The position numbers and the translations under genes were made by a program. A stretch of 64,000 nucleotides of DNA from Inquilinus sp052113205 (GTDB lineage: Bacteria; Pseudomonadota; Alphaproteobacteria; DSM-16000; Inquilinaceae), in assembly GCF_052113205.1 (NCBI RefSeq), contig NZ_JBFRCU010000023.1:1-64000 (forward strand), read 5' to 3'. This document shows positions 51,130 through 60,096 of this stretch, in pieces. A model generated the notes under the pieces. That model had not been told where the DNA came from. It did not search any database and was given only the letters and a program-made list of their open reading frames with translations. Position 1 is the stretch's first letter. Each line of letters starts with the position of its first letter.

Positions 51130-51393
51130 ATGGCACATAAGAAGGCCGGTGGTTCGTCGCGCAACGGCCGTGATTCGGCTGGTCAGCGCCTCGGCGTCAA
51201 GATTTTCGGCGGCCAGGCCGTCATTCCCGGCAACATCATCGTGCGGCAGCGCGGCACCAAGTTCCATCCCGGCGTCAATGTCGGCATGGGCAAGGACCAC
51301 ACCCTGTTCGCCCTGGTTCCCGGCAGCGTCCAGTTCAAGTCGGCCGGCGGCCGGATGACGGTGTCGATCGCCCAGGCGGAAGCCGCGGAGTAA
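51130..51393 (+). CDS. rpmA: 50S ribosomal protein L27
   Basis: An 87-residue protein beginning MAHKKAGGSSRNGRDSAGQR, the invariant L27 N-terminus that reaches toward the peptidyl-transferase centre. No N-terminal cleavage extension is present. AGAGGAG lies upstream. Confidence 0.98.
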   Translation: MAHKKAGGSSRNGRDSAGQRLGVKIFGGQAVIPGNIIVRQRGTKFHPGVNVGMGKDHTLFALVPGSVQFKSAGGRMTVSIAQAEAAE

Positions 51394-51439
51394 CGCCTCG
51401 CCCCTTCGGGGGCTCGCAGGCACGAGACTATGGTGAAGC

Positions 51440-51463
51440 GGGGGAATGGGCGACCATTCCCCC
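51440..51463 (+). terminator. Hairpin between rpmA and obgE
   Basis: A 10-bp stem, GGGGGAATGG and CCATTCCCCC, closed by a GCGA tetraloop, followed by GTTTCCTATTT. This fits a partial intrinsic terminator that would lower obgE expression relative to the ribosomal genes. Confidence 0.6.
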
Positions 51464-51528
51464 GTTTCCTATTTGATGCGACAAGAAGAGGGCCGGCCCC
51501 GGGGCCGGCGGCACGGGGCGATTCGGCC

Positions 51529-52593
51529 ATGAAGTTCCTCGACGAAGCCAAGATCTTCCTGAAGAGCGGCGACGGCGGGAATGGCTGCGTCGCCTTCCGG
51601 CGCGAGAAGTTCATCGAGTTCGGCGGCCCCAGCGGCGGCGATGGCGGCCGCGGCGGCGACGTCTGGGTCGAGGCGGTGGACGGGCTGAACACCCTGATCG
51701 ACTACCGCTACCAGCAGCATTTCAAGGCTGACCGCGGCCATCACGGCATGGGCTCCGACCGGTTCGGTGCCGCCGGGGACGATGCCGTGCTGCGCGTGCC
51801 GGTCGGCACCCAGGTGCTGGATGAGGACAAGGAGACGGTGCTGGCCGACCTGACCGAGGTCGGGCAGCGCCTGCGGCTGCTCAAGGGCGGCGACGGCGGC
51901 TTCGGCAACGCCCATTTCAAGACCTCGACCAACCGTGCCCCGCGCCGCTTCGATCCCGGCTGGCCGGGGGAGGAGCGCTGGGTCTGGCTGCGGCTGAAGC
52001 TGATCGCCGATGCCGGGCTGGTCGGGCTGCCCAATGCCGGCAAGTCGACCTTCCTGGCCGCCACCACCGCGGCCAAGCCGAAGATTGCCGACTATCCCTT
52101 CACCACGCTGCACCCGAATCTCGGCGTGGTCCGCAGCGACGACCACGAGTTCGTGCTGGCGGATATCCCCGGCCTGATCGAGGGCGCGCATGAGGGTGCC
52201 GGGCTGGGCGACCGCTTCCTCGGCCATGTCGAGCGCTGCAATGTGCTGTTGCACCTGGTCGACGGCACGAGCGAGGATGTGGCGGAGGCCTATCGCGTGG
52301 TCCGCGGCGAGCTCGCGGCCTATGGCGGCGGCCTGGCCGGCAAGCTGGAGATCGTCGGTCTGAACAAGACCGACGCGCTCGACAAGGAGACGATCGCGGC
52401 GCGGCTGAAGGCGCTGAAGGCCGCGGCCGGCCGCAAGGCCAAGGTCGTCGCCCTGTCCGGCGCCACCGGCGGCGGCGTGCAGGACGTGCTGCGCCTGCTC
52501 TGGGCCCGCATCGCCGAGAGCCGTCCGGCCCCGCTCGAGGAAGAGGCGGCGCCGGTCGACATCACGCCCTGGGCGGCGACCGACTCCGACTGA
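51529..52593 (+). CDS. obgE: Obg GTPase
   Basis: A 354-residue GTPase needed for 50S assembly and stress control. The Gly-rich Obg domain covers residues 1-158 (MKFLDEAKIFLKSGDGGNGCVAFRREKFIEFGGPSGGDGG). The G domain has G1 GLPNAGKST, G2 YPFTTLHPNLG, G3 DIPGLIEGAH and G4 NKTD. The C-terminal extension is short and acidic. The start at 51529 is set by homology; the frame continues 33 codons upstream. Confidence 0.97.
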   Translation: MKFLDEAKIFLKSGDGGNGCVAFRREKFIEFGGPSGGDGGRGGDVWVEAVDGLNTLIDYRYQQHFKADRGHHGMGSDRFGAAGDDAVLRVPVGTQVLDEDKETVLADLTEVGQRLRLLKGGDGGFGNAHFKTSTNRAPRRFDPGWPGEERWVWLRLKLIADAGLVGLPNAGKSTFLAATTAAKPKIADYPFTTLHPNLGVVRSDDHEFVLADIPGLIEGAHEGAGLGDRFLGHVERCNVLLHLVDGTSEDVAEAYRVVRGELAAYGGGLAGKLEIVGLNKTDALDKETIAARLKALKAAAGRKAKVVALSGATGGGVQDVLRLLWARIAESRPAPLEEEAAPVDITPWAATDSD

Positions 52594-52625
52594 GCGGCCC
52601 GGTCGGGGGCGAACGGGAGAAGCCG

Positions 52626-53432
52626 ATGGCCTTCGAGTCTCCGTCGCACCCGCTCGACGACGCGCAGGTGGAGCGGTTCATCGCGGACGGATTCGTTCGC
52701 ATCGACGGGGCCTTTTCCCGCGACCTGGCCGAGCAGGCGCGCGCCATCCTGTGGCGGGACCTGCCCGGCGACCCGCAGGACCCGAAGTCCTGGACCCAGC
52801 CGGTCGTCCGGCTCGGCTGGTACGGGCAGGAGCCGTTCCGGCAGGCGGCGAACACGCCGGCCCTCCACGCCGCGCTCAACCGGCTGGTCGGCCCAGGCCG
52901 CTGGCAGCCGCGCGCCGATCTCGGCACCTTTCCGGTCCGCTTCCCGGCCCGGGCGGCGCCCAACGACGACGGCTGGCATGTCGATGTCAGCTTCCCCGGC
53001 GACAGCAGCGACCCGAACGAGCGGAGCGACTACTCGTCCTGGCGAGTGAATGTCAGCTCGCGCGGCCGGGCGCTGGTGATGCTGTTCCTGTTCTCCGACA
53101 TCGGGCCGGACGACGCGCCGACGCGGCTCCGGGTCGGCTCGCATCTCGATATGGCACGGTTCCTCGAGCCGGCGGGGGAGGCGGGGCTGGCCACTCCGAA
53201 GGTCGACCGGGTCGGCGCCGGCCGGCCGGAGGCGCTGGCGACCGGCGAGGCCGGCACGGTCTATCTGTGCCACCCCTTCATGATCCACGCGGCGCAGCGG
53301 CATCGCGGGACGGAACCGCGCTTCCTGGCGCAGCCCTCGCTCGGCCTGGCCGAGCCCTATCGGCTGGAGCGGCCGGACGGCGCTTATTCCCCGGTCGAGA
53401 CCGCGATCCGCCGGGCGCTCGGCCGGGGCTGA
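52626..53432 (+). CDS. Phytanoyl-CoA dioxygenase-like oxygenase
   Basis: A 268-residue Fe(II)/2-oxoglutarate enzyme of the PhyH family. The metal site is His118 and Asp120 (GWHVDVSFPG), with a distal His at 216 or 221 (CHPFMIHAAQ) and an Arg in RGTEPRFLAQP. GGGAGAAG precedes the ATG. It is a second, shorter PhyH protein in this window, without HEAT repeats. It separates obgE from proB, which are usually adjacent. Substrate unknown. Confidence 0.85.
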   Translation: MAFESPSHPLDDAQVERFIADGFVRIDGAFSRDLAEQARAILWRDLPGDPQDPKSWTQPVVRLGWYGQEPFRQAANTPALHAALNRLVGPGRWQPRADLGTFPVRFPARAAPNDDGWHVDVSFPGDSSDPNERSDYSSWRVNVSSRGRALVMLFLFSDIGPDDAPTRLRVGSHLDMARFLEPAGEAGLATPKVDRVGAGRPEALATGEAGTVYLCHPFMIHAAQRHRGTEPRFLAQPSLGLAEPYRLERPDGAYSPVETAIRRALGRG

Positions 53433-53476
53433 GGGCACCAACGAAGAGCGCTCCTGGTCCCGGATATCCCATTGAT

Positions 53477-53552
53477 GTCATTGCCGGGCTTGACCCGGCA
53501 ATCCAGAGAATGTCGAGACCCACTGGATGCCCGGGTCAAGCCCGGGCATGAC
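53477..53552. repeat. Interspersed palindromic repeat, family 2, copy D
   Basis: A 76-bp unit matching 26578-26653 (ends GTCATTGCCGGG and CCCGGGCATGAC). It lies between the convergent PhyH and gamma-glutamylcyclotransferase-like genes. Confidence 0.82.
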
Positions 53553-53593
53553 ATAAGTGATATGAAACTCCTGACCACCAGTGCGCTGGGTCG

Positions 53594-53938
53594 CTAGCGC
53601 CTCACATACACCCACGCCTCCAGGCCGGAGCGCAGCCGGACCAGGATCCGCTTGTAGTCCGACACCTCATAGGCATCGGCGGCGGTCAACTCGGCTGCGG
53701 TGATGTGGAACACCGTGCCCGCCACCTCGTCCGCGGCGTCGCCGGGCTCGACGATCGGATGGAAGCGCTTGCCGCTGGTGCGGATCACCTCGGGGTCGGT
53801 GATCTCGATCTCGCCGCGCCGCCAGCCCGGCATCGCGTCGGGCGTCCCCTCCAGCCGGCGGCCGAAGGATGACAGCTGGACATTCTCCTGCTGCAGCGTG
53901 CCGTAGGAGAACAGCAGGACGGTCGCGTCCTCGGTCAT
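53594..53938 (-). CDS. Gamma-glutamylcyclotransferase-like (AIG2) protein
   Basis: A 114-residue protein with the GGCT fold markers LLFSYGTLQQENVQ near the start and a Glu in AYEVSDYKRILV. The family forms 5-oxoproline from gamma-glutamyl compounds, though many bacterial members are uncharacterised. I take the ATG at 53938, with AAGGATG upstream; the frame is open 12 codons more. Proximity to proB (gamma-glutamyl phosphate synthesis) is suggestive but may be chance. Confidence 0.85.
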   Translation of the reverse strand: MTEDATVLLFSYGTLQQENVQLSSFGRRLEGTPDAMPGWRRGEIEITDPEVIRTSGKRFHPIVEPGDAADEVAGTVFHITAAELTAADAYEVSDYKRILVRLRSGLEAWVYVRR

Positions 53939-54078
53939 GAGGCATCCTTGGAATCGGGTGTCGCGCCGGATCATAGCCGCCGTGCCGCGGCGAGGGGAGG
54001 GCGGGTCGCGGAACGGCTTGGCTCGGGTGCGGTCGGAGGGCTAGGAAGAAGCCTCTCTTCCGTCCGCCGAATGCCCTC

Positions 54079-55194
54079 ATGACCGCTTCCCTCGCCCAGG
54101 CCCGCCGCATCGTCGTCAAGGTCGGCTCCGCGCTACTGGTCGACCCGCGCACCGGGCAGCTGCGCCGCGCCTGGCTCGACGCTCTGGCCGACGACGTCGC
54201 CCGCTGCCGGGCGCGCGGGCAGGAGGTGGTGATCGTCTCCTCCGGCTCCATCGCGGCGGGGCGCGAGCATCTCGGCCTCAAGGGCCGGGCGCTGCGGCTG
54301 GAGGAGAAGCAGGCGGCGGCGGCCACCGGGCAGATCCGGCTGGCCCACGCCTATCAGGAGACGCTGGCCCGGCACGACATCACCGTGGCCCAGATCCTGC
54401 TGACCCTGCAGGACACCGAGGACCGCCGCCGCCACCTCAACGGCCGCGCCACGATCGAGACGCTGCTGCGGCTCGGCGCGGTGCCGGTGATCAACGAGAA
54501 CGACACGGTGGCCACGGCCGAGATCCGCTTCGGCGACAATGATCGGCTGGCGGCGCGGGTGTCGCAGATGATCTCGGCCGACACGCTGGTGCTGCTGTCC
54601 GACATCGACGGGCTGTACACCGCCGACCCGAAGCGCGACCCCTCGGCGACGCTGATCCCGGAGGTCGGCGAGCTGACGCCGGAGATCGAGGCGATGGCCG
54701 GCGAGGCGCTGCCCGGCTATTCCTCCGGCGGCATGGTGACCAAGCTGGTCGCCGCCCGCATCGCCATGGGCGCCGGCTGCCGCATGGTCATCGCCATGGG
54801 CAAGGAGGCGGCGCCGCTGCAACGGATCGAATCCGGCGCGCCCTGCACCTGGTTCGTGCCGGGGGCGGAGCCGCGCACCGCCCGCAAGCGCTGGATCGCC
54901 GGCTCGCTGAAGCCGGTCGGGTCGGTGGTGATCGACGCCGGCGCGGCCAGGGCGCTGGCCGATGGCCGCAGCCTTCTGCCGGCCGGGGTCACCGCGGTCG
55001 AGGGCAGCTTCCGCCGCGGCGACCCGATCGCGGTCAAGGATAGCGACGGCCGGGTGCTGGCCCGCGGCCTCTCGGCCTATGATTCCGACGACGCCGACCG
55101 CATCCGCGGCCACAAGAGCCGCGAGATCGAGGCCATCCTCGGCTATCGCGGCCGGGACGAGATGATCCACCGCGACGACCTGGTGCTGGGGTGA
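54079..55194 (+). CDS. proB: Glutamate 5-kinase
   Basis: A 371-residue enzyme (EC 2.7.2.11), first step of proline synthesis. The amino-acid kinase domain (about 1-260) has IVVKVGSALLV, VSSGSIAAGREHLGL, VINENDTVATAEIRFGDND and LLSDIDGLYTADPK. A C-terminal PUA domain (about 280-365) is present. No proA follows, unlike in many relatives. The stop overlaps the next frame. Confidence 0.97.
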   Translation: MTASLAQARRIVVKVGSALLVDPRTGQLRRAWLDALADDVARCRARGQEVVIVSSGSIAAGREHLGLKGRALRLEEKQAAAATGQIRLAHAYQETLARHDITVAQILLTLQDTEDRRRHLNGRATIETLLRLGAVPVINENDTVATAEIRFGDNDRLAARVSQMISADTLVLLSDIDGLYTADPKRDPSATLIPEVGELTPEIEAMAGEALPGYSSGGMVTKLVAARIAMGAGCRMVIAMGKEAAPLQRIESGAPCTWFVPGAEPRTARKRWIAGSLKPVGSVVIDAGAARALADGRSLLPAGVTAVEGSFRRGDPIAVKDSDGRVLARGLSAYDSDDADRIRGHKSREIEAILGYRGRDEMIHRDDLVLG

Positions 55195-56045
55195 GGGATG
55201 ATCCTCTCCGCCGCTTCGTGCCGCGGCGGGGCGCCGATCCGCGCGAGACCGTGCTGATGTCGGACGAGGAACGATCCGTCGCCGAATTCCTGAAGGGGAC
55301 TCAGCTCGGCTGGCCGGCCTCGCGGTATTGGATCCTAGCACTCGCCGGTGCCGGCGCCGGGGTGTTGCTGCCTCTGATCGCCATCGCGACGGTCGCGATC
55401 CTGCGGCCCGGCGTCGACGCCCTTGCCTTCTTACGTCGGATGTGGACTGGGCTGGTCGGTCTTGGCGCCATAGTGGCGGTCGTCCTTGTGGGCGCCGAGA
55501 TGCTCGGAGTGCGGTTCGATCGGCGAAAGGCCTATTGGAACCGGCTGCCGTCCGAGGGGCGTGTGGCGCTGGAGCGGATGGCGCTCCAGGGGGCGGTGGC
55601 GTTCTGGGTGCATCCGATAGCCGATGTAGCAGTGGGCACGCCACGGTATGTATTGAATTGGTGGTCCACAATGGCGCCGAGGGCGCAGATCGTGCTGGCA
55701 CGTACGGAGCGAAGCTGGTGGATCCACGCCGACCGCGTGCCCCCGGAATGGGATGGGCGTCCAGCACTGTGGCGGACGTTGGCGCGCAACATCGCCATTG
55801 TCTATGCGCCGCGGACCGAGATCAAACTGGGTATCCGCGTCGCGGGACCGGAGATCCCGGTGGTGGCGACGTCTGAGGAACTGACCGAAGACGAGCTCGA
55901 TATGCTGCAGCGGGCAACAGGAGTCGAGGCGGGGGAACTGCCCTCCGGTCACGTCCACGAGCCCGATGCCGTGCGGGCGGTCGACACCTTGGTCCGCACC
56001 CGGCTGGGCGCAGCGGCCGGCGTCATTCCGGGGCTATCGGCCTGA
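55191..56045 (+). CDS. Hypothetical membrane protein
   Basis: A 284-residue frame beginning with a GTG that overlaps the proB stop by 4 bp; an ATG 22 codons later (55257, MSDEERSVAEF) is the alternative start. Two hydrophobic segments lie at about residues 46-70 and 83-105. The rest is soluble and mixed in charge. I recognise no family. Codon use is less biased than in the neighbours, which may indicate a recent arrival. The C-terminus ends 1 bp before the convergent acyl-CoA ligase stop. Confidence 0.6.
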   Translation: MRDDPLRRFVPRRGADPRETVLMSDEERSVAEFLKGTQLGWPASRYWILALAGAGAGVLLPLIAIATVAILRPGVDALAFLRRMWTGLVGLGAIVAVVLVGAEMLGVRFDRRKAYWNRLPSEGRVALERMALQGAVAFWVHPIADVAVGTPRYVLNWWSTMAPRAQIVLARTERSWWIHADRVPPEWDGRPALWRTLARNIAIVYAPRTEIKLGIRVAGPEIPVVATSEELTEDELDMLQRATGVEAGELPSGHVHEPDAVRAVDTLVRTRLGAAAGVIPGLSA

Positions 56046-56046
56046 C

Positions 56047-57687
56047 CTACGCGTCCTTCCCCAGATGGTCGCGATACCGCTTCCGCAACTCGCTTTTCAG
56101 CAGCTTGCCGGTGGCGGTATGCGGCAGCTCGTCGACGAAGACCACGTCGTCCGGGCGCCACCATTTCGCGACCTTGCCGTCGAACCAGGCCAGGATTTCG
56201 TCCCGGGTCGGGGCGGCGCCTTCGGCCGGCACGGCGATCAGCACCGGCCGCTCGTCCCATTTCGGGTGGCGGGCGCCGATCACCGCGGCCTCGCGCAGCT
56301 TGGGGTGGCCGACGGCGATGTTCTCCAGCGCGATCGAGCTGATCCATTCGCCGCCGGACTTGATCACGTCCTTGGCCCGATCGACGATCTCGACAAAGCC
56401 GCTGCCGTCGACGGTGGCGACGTCGCCGGTGCGGAACCAGCCGTCCGGGGTGAAGGCGGGGTCGTCGTCGCGGCCGAAATAGGCGGCGGCGACCCAGGGG
56501 CCGCGCACCAGGATCTCGCCGAAGGCGACGCCGTCCGCCGGCACGTCGTTTCCCTCGGCATCGGCGATGCGCAGCCGGATCCCCGGGATCGGCCGGCCCT
56601 GCTTGCGCTTCAAGGCGCGCTGCTCCGTCTCGTCCCGGTCCAGTGTCTCCGGCTTCGGCGCGTTGAACAGGCCGATCGGGCTGGTCTCGGTCATGCCCCA
56701 GGCATGGCCGATCTCGACGCCGTAGTCGCGTTCGAACGCCTCGATCATCGGCAACGGGCAGGCCGAGCCGCCGATCACCAGCCGCGGCGGGCGGGCGAAG
56801 CGGCCGCCGCTCTCGCGCAGATGGGCCAACAGGCCGAGCCAGATCGTCGGCACGCCGGCCGAGAAGGTCACGCCGGTCGCTTCGATCAGCCGGAACAGCG
56901 AGGCGCCGTCCAGCCGCGGACCGGGCAGCACCAGCGATGCCCCGGCCAGCAGGGCGACGAAGGGGATGCCCCAGGCGTTGACGTGGAACATCGGCACCAC
57001 CGGCATGGCGGTGTCGGTGGCGCGCAGCCCGAACACGTCCGGCTGGTTGGCGGCATAGGCGTGCAGCAGGGTCGAGCGGTGCGAGGACAGCACGCCCTTC
57101 GGCTCGCCGGTGGTGCCGGAGGAGTAGCAGAGGAAGGCGGCCGTATTCTCGTCCAGCACCGGCCAGTCGAAGGTCTCGGCATGGCCGGCGATCAGCGCCT
57201 CGTAATCCAGGATCTCGAAGCGGGCGGCCAGGGCGGGCGCTATCGGCTCGGCCGGCGGCTCCAGCAGCACCAGGGTCTTCAGGGCCGCTGGCAGCCGGTC
57301 GCCGATCCCGGCCAGGATGGGCAGGGCCATCGGGTCCAGGAACAGGTGGGTGTCGCCGGCATCGGCCAGGATGTAGGCGATCTGGTCCGGGAACAGCCGC
57401 GGATTGACCGTGTGGCACACCGCGCCGATGCCGCTGACGCCGTAATAGAGCTCGAGGTGGCGATGGTCGTTCCAGGCCAGCGTCGCCAGCCGCTCGCCCT
57501 GGGCCACGCCGCGTGCGGCCAGGGCATGGGCCAGCCGGGCGGTGCGGGCGGCGATCTCGGGGTAGGAGTGGGTGACGGTNCTGCCGTCGCGGCGCTGGGT
57601 GACGACCCGCGAGCCCCGGTGCAGCCGCGCCGCCTGGTCGAGCAGCGATCCGATCTGCAAGGGTTCGTGCTGCATCCGGCCGAGCAT
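56047..57687 (-). CDS. Acyl-CoA synthetase (AMP-forming)
   Basis: A 546-residue adenylate-forming enzyme of the long/medium-chain acyl-CoA ligase type. Motifs: ATP loop YSSGTTGEPKGV (about residues 182-193), HAWGMTETSP, GWFRTGD and the C-terminal catalytic lysine in LPHTATGKLLKSELR. GGGGAGGA lies 5 bases before the ATG at 57687. N57580 gives AGN (Ser or Arg). It activates a carboxylic acid to its CoA ester; chain length is not readable. Confidence 0.93.
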   Translation of the reverse strand: MLGRMQHEPLQIGSLLDQAARLHRGSRVVTQRRDGXTVTHSYPEIAARTARLAHALAARGVAQGERLATLAWNDHRHLELYYGVSGIGAVCHTVNPRLFPDQIAYILADAGDTHLFLDPMALPILAGIGDRLPAALKTLVLLEPPAEPIAPALAARFEILDYEALIAGHAETFDWPVLDENTAAFLCYSSGTTGEPKGVLSSHRSTLLHAYAANQPDVFGLRATDTAMPVVPMFHVNAWGIPFVALLAGASLVLPGPRLDGASLFRLIEATGVTFSAGVPTIWLGLLAHLRESGGRFARPPRLVIGGSACPLPMIEAFERDYGVEIGHAWGMTETSPIGLFNAPKPETLDRDETEQRALKRKQGRPIPGIRLRIADAEGNDVPADGVAFGEILVRGPWVAAAYFGRDDDPAFTPDGWFRTGDVATVDGSGFVEIVDRAKDVIKSGGEWISSIALENIAVGHPKLREAAVIGARHPKWDERPVLIAVPAEGAAPTRDEILAWFDGKVAKWWRPDDVVFVDELPHTATGKLLKSELRKRYRDHLGKDA

Positions 57688-57771
57688 CGAATCCTCCCCC
57701 GTCATTCTTTCACGAGAGGATAAGGGGAAAGCCAGCCGGAGCCACAGGGAAAACCGGGGGAAAGCCGCCAC

Positions 57772-57787
57772 TTGACATGTCTATACA
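57772..57787 (+). promoter_or_regulatory. Possible operator/-35 upstream of amino-acid importer
   Basis: TTGACA at 57772-57777 is followed at once by TGTCTATACA, a partial dyad like the sites bound by HutC-type GntR regulators. No clear -10 follows at 16-18 bases. Tentative. Confidence 0.25.
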
Positions 57788-57923
57788 GGTGCGGACACCG
57801 TTGCCGAAACCGTGGCGGCACGGACCGCGCGGTTGTCTCCGGGGAGGGCGAAGTCTAAGAACCGCAAGAGCCGCGCGGCGCTCGACGCCCTGCGGTCGAC
57901 AAAGAACAGGGATGTGGAGGCAT

Positions 57924-58754
57924 ATGATGCGGGTTCTGGGAGCGTTCGTTGCCGGCCTGATGGCCGTGGGGACCTTGGCCGCCGCGCCGCAAGGGCATGC
58001 GGCCGATCTGCTGGCTCAGGTGAAGTCGTCCGGCGAGCTGGTGATCGGCACCGAGATGCAGTTCGCGCCGTTCGATTTCTCCGAGGATGGCGAGCACAAG
58101 GGGCTGAACGTCGAGGTCTTCGACGAGATCGGCAAGGAACTCGGGGTCAAGATCAGCTTCGTCGACCTGCCCTGGGACAGCGTCCTGCCTGGGCTCGAGG
58201 CCGGCAAGTTCCAGATCGTCGCCGGGCCGGTGACGATCACCAAGGCGCGGATGGAGCGCTACCGCTTCACCTCGCCGATCGCCGACGCCTCGGTCGCGCT
58301 GCTGAAGCGGGCCGGCGACACCTCCGTCTCGAAGCCCGAGGAGATTGCTGGCAAGGTGGTCGGCGCCGGCAAGGCCTCGTCGCAGCTCGAGCAGCTCAAG
58401 GCCTATGTGGCGACCCTGCCGGGCAAGGCCGAGGTCCGCGAATATGTCGACAACAACCAGGCCTATGCCGATCTCGCGGCCGGCCGGATCGTCGCCGTCG
58501 GCAACTCGCTGCCGAACATCGCCTATGTCGCGCAGCAGCGGTCGGAGACCTTCGAGGTCGTCATGCCGCCGTTCGGCAAGAAGGTCTATTTCGGCTATCT
58601 CGGCCGCAAGGACGCCGACAGCGCGCCGCTGCTCGACGCGATCGACGCCGCCCTCGCCAAGATGAAGGCCGATGGCCGCCTCGCCGCGATCCAGAAGAAG
58701 TGGTTCGGGGTCGAGATGGACGTGCCCGCCCAGGTGACCGACCCGAACGTCTGA
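57924..58754 (+). CDS. Amino-acid ABC transporter, periplasmic binding protein
   Basis: A 276-residue family 3 binding protein. Signal peptide MMRVLGAFVAGLMAVGTLAAAPQGHA (about 26 residues), then ADLLAQVKSSGELVIGTEMQFAPFDF and GLNVEVFDEIGKELGVK. GTGGAGG precedes the ATG pair at 57924. The upstream 236 bp hold a possible operator. It leads the second amino-acid importer operon. Confidence 0.93.
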   Translation: MMRVLGAFVAGLMAVGTLAAAPQGHAADLLAQVKSSGELVIGTEMQFAPFDFSEDGEHKGLNVEVFDEIGKELGVKISFVDLPWDSVLPGLEAGKFQIVAGPVTITKARMERYRFTSPIADASVALLKRAGDTSVSKPEEIAGKVVGAGKASSQLEQLKAYVATLPGKAEVREYVDNNQAYADLAAGRIVAVGNSLPNIAYVAQQRSETFEVVMPPFGKKVYFGYLGRKDADSAPLLDAIDAALAKMKADGRLAAIQKKWFGVEMDVPAQVTDPNV

Positions 58755-58777
58755 GACCGGTTGCCTGAGAGGGTCCG

Positions 58778-59431
58778 GTGTTCAGCACGGCCGTCATCCT
58801 GAAGAGCCTGCCGCTGCTGCTGAAGGGCGCGGGCACGACCCTCTGGGTCTCGGCCGTGTCGCTCGGGCTCGGCTTCCTGCTCGCGGTCGGCATCTGCCTG
58901 CTGCGGCTGTCGCACCGGGCCGGGCCGCGCCGGGCCGGCACGCTGTATGTCAGCTTCTTCCGCGGCGTGCCGCTGCTGGTGCAACTGCTGCTGGTGTTCT
59001 ACCTGCTGCCCTTCATCGGCATCGACGTGCCGCCGCTGGTCGCGGCGATCGCGGCGCTGGCGCTGTGTACCGCGGCCTATATGGCGGAGATCCTGCGCGG
59101 CGGCTTCCTCGGCGTGCCCGGGGGGCAGCTGGAGGCGGCGCGGCTGCTCGGCTTCCGTCCGACCCAGGTGCTGTGGCGCATCCGGGTGCCGCTGGCGCTG
59201 CGCCTGACCATGCCGGCGCTGGTCAATGAGTGCACCATGATCCTGAAGGCGTCGTCGCTGATCTCCGTGGTCGGGGTGGCGGAGCTGACCCGGGTCAGCC
59301 AGAACATCGTCGCCACCAGCTACCGGCCGCTCGAGATCTACCTCGCCGGCGGCGTGCTGTACCTGGTGCTGTGCCTCGCCCTGTCCGGCCTCGGCCTGTG
59401 GCTGCAGCGGCGGCTGGGGGCCGGGCGATGA
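58778..59431 (+). CDS. Amino-acid ABC transporter permease (first)
   Basis: A 217-residue permease of the HisM/GlnP family. GTG start with GAGAGGG upstream. Motifs YVSFFRGVPLLVQLLLVFYLLP and the EAA loop QLEAARLLGFRPTQVLWRIRVPLALR. About five hydrophobic segments. It overlaps the second permease by 4 bp (ATGA). Confidence 0.93.
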   Translation: MFSTAVILKSLPLLLKGAGTTLWVSAVSLGLGFLLAVGICLLRLSHRAGPRRAGTLYVSFFRGVPLLVQLLLVFYLLPFIGIDVPPLVAAIAALALCTAAYMAEILRGGFLGVPGGQLEAARLLGFRPTQVLWRIRVPLALRLTMPALVNECTMILKASSLISVVGVAELTRVSQNIVATSYRPLEIYLAGGVLYLVLCLALSGLGLWLQRRLGAGR

Positions 59432-60096
59432 GCTTCGATCCCGCCGTCATCCTGGACCGCTGGCCCGAGGTGCTGTCCGGCCTCGGCGTCACCCTCGGCA
59501 CCTGGATCGTGGGCGTCGTCATCGGCCTTGTCCTCGGCTTCATCCTGGCGCTGATGCAGCGCGGCCTCGGCCGGGTGGTCCGCGCCGCGGTGCGGGTGGT
59601 GATCGAAATCGTCCGCGGCACGCCCTTCCTGGTGCAGCTCTTCATCCTCTATTACGGCGGCCCCGGCTTCGGCCTCGTGCTCGATCCGATCGGGGCCGGG
59701 CTGCTCGGCCTCGGCCTCTATGCCGGCGCTTATTTCGCCGAGATCTTCCGGGCCGGCTTTGAATCCGTGCCGAAGGGCCAGGTCGAGGCCGCCGCCTGCC
59801 TCGGCATGGGCCGCGCCACTATCCTGATGCGGATCGTGCTGCCGCAGATGCTGGTGGTGATCCTGCCGGCGCTGGTCAACATGGTCATCCTGCTCAGCAA
59901 GGAGACTGCGATTCTGTCGATCGTCACCATTCCCGAGCTGACCTTCGTCATCCGCGGCATCGGCGCCGAGACCTTCGCCTTCGTCGAGACGACGCTGGCC
60001 CTGGCGCTGATCTATTGGGGCCTGGTCGAGGTCGCCGCCGGCTTCGGCCGCTGGGCCGAGCGCCGGGTCGGCCGCTTCCTGGTGCCGGCGTCATGA
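59428..60096 (+). CDS. Amino-acid ABC transporter permease (second)
   Basis: A 222-residue partner permease. Motifs EIVRGTPFLVQLFILYYGGP and the EAA loop QVEAAACLGMGRATILMRIVLPQMLV. Starts within the stop of the first permease and overlaps the ATPase gene by 4 bp. Confidence 0.93.
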   Translation: MSFDPAVILDRWPEVLSGLGVTLGTWIVGVVIGLVLGFILALMQRGLGRVVRAAVRVVIEIVRGTPFLVQLFILYYGGPGFGLVLDPIGAGLLGLGLYAGAYFAEIFRAGFESVPKGQVEAAACLGMGRATILMRIVLPQMLVVILPALVNMVILLSKETAILSIVTIPELTFVIRGIGAETFAFVETTLALALIYWGLVEVAAGFGRWAERRVGRFLVPAS

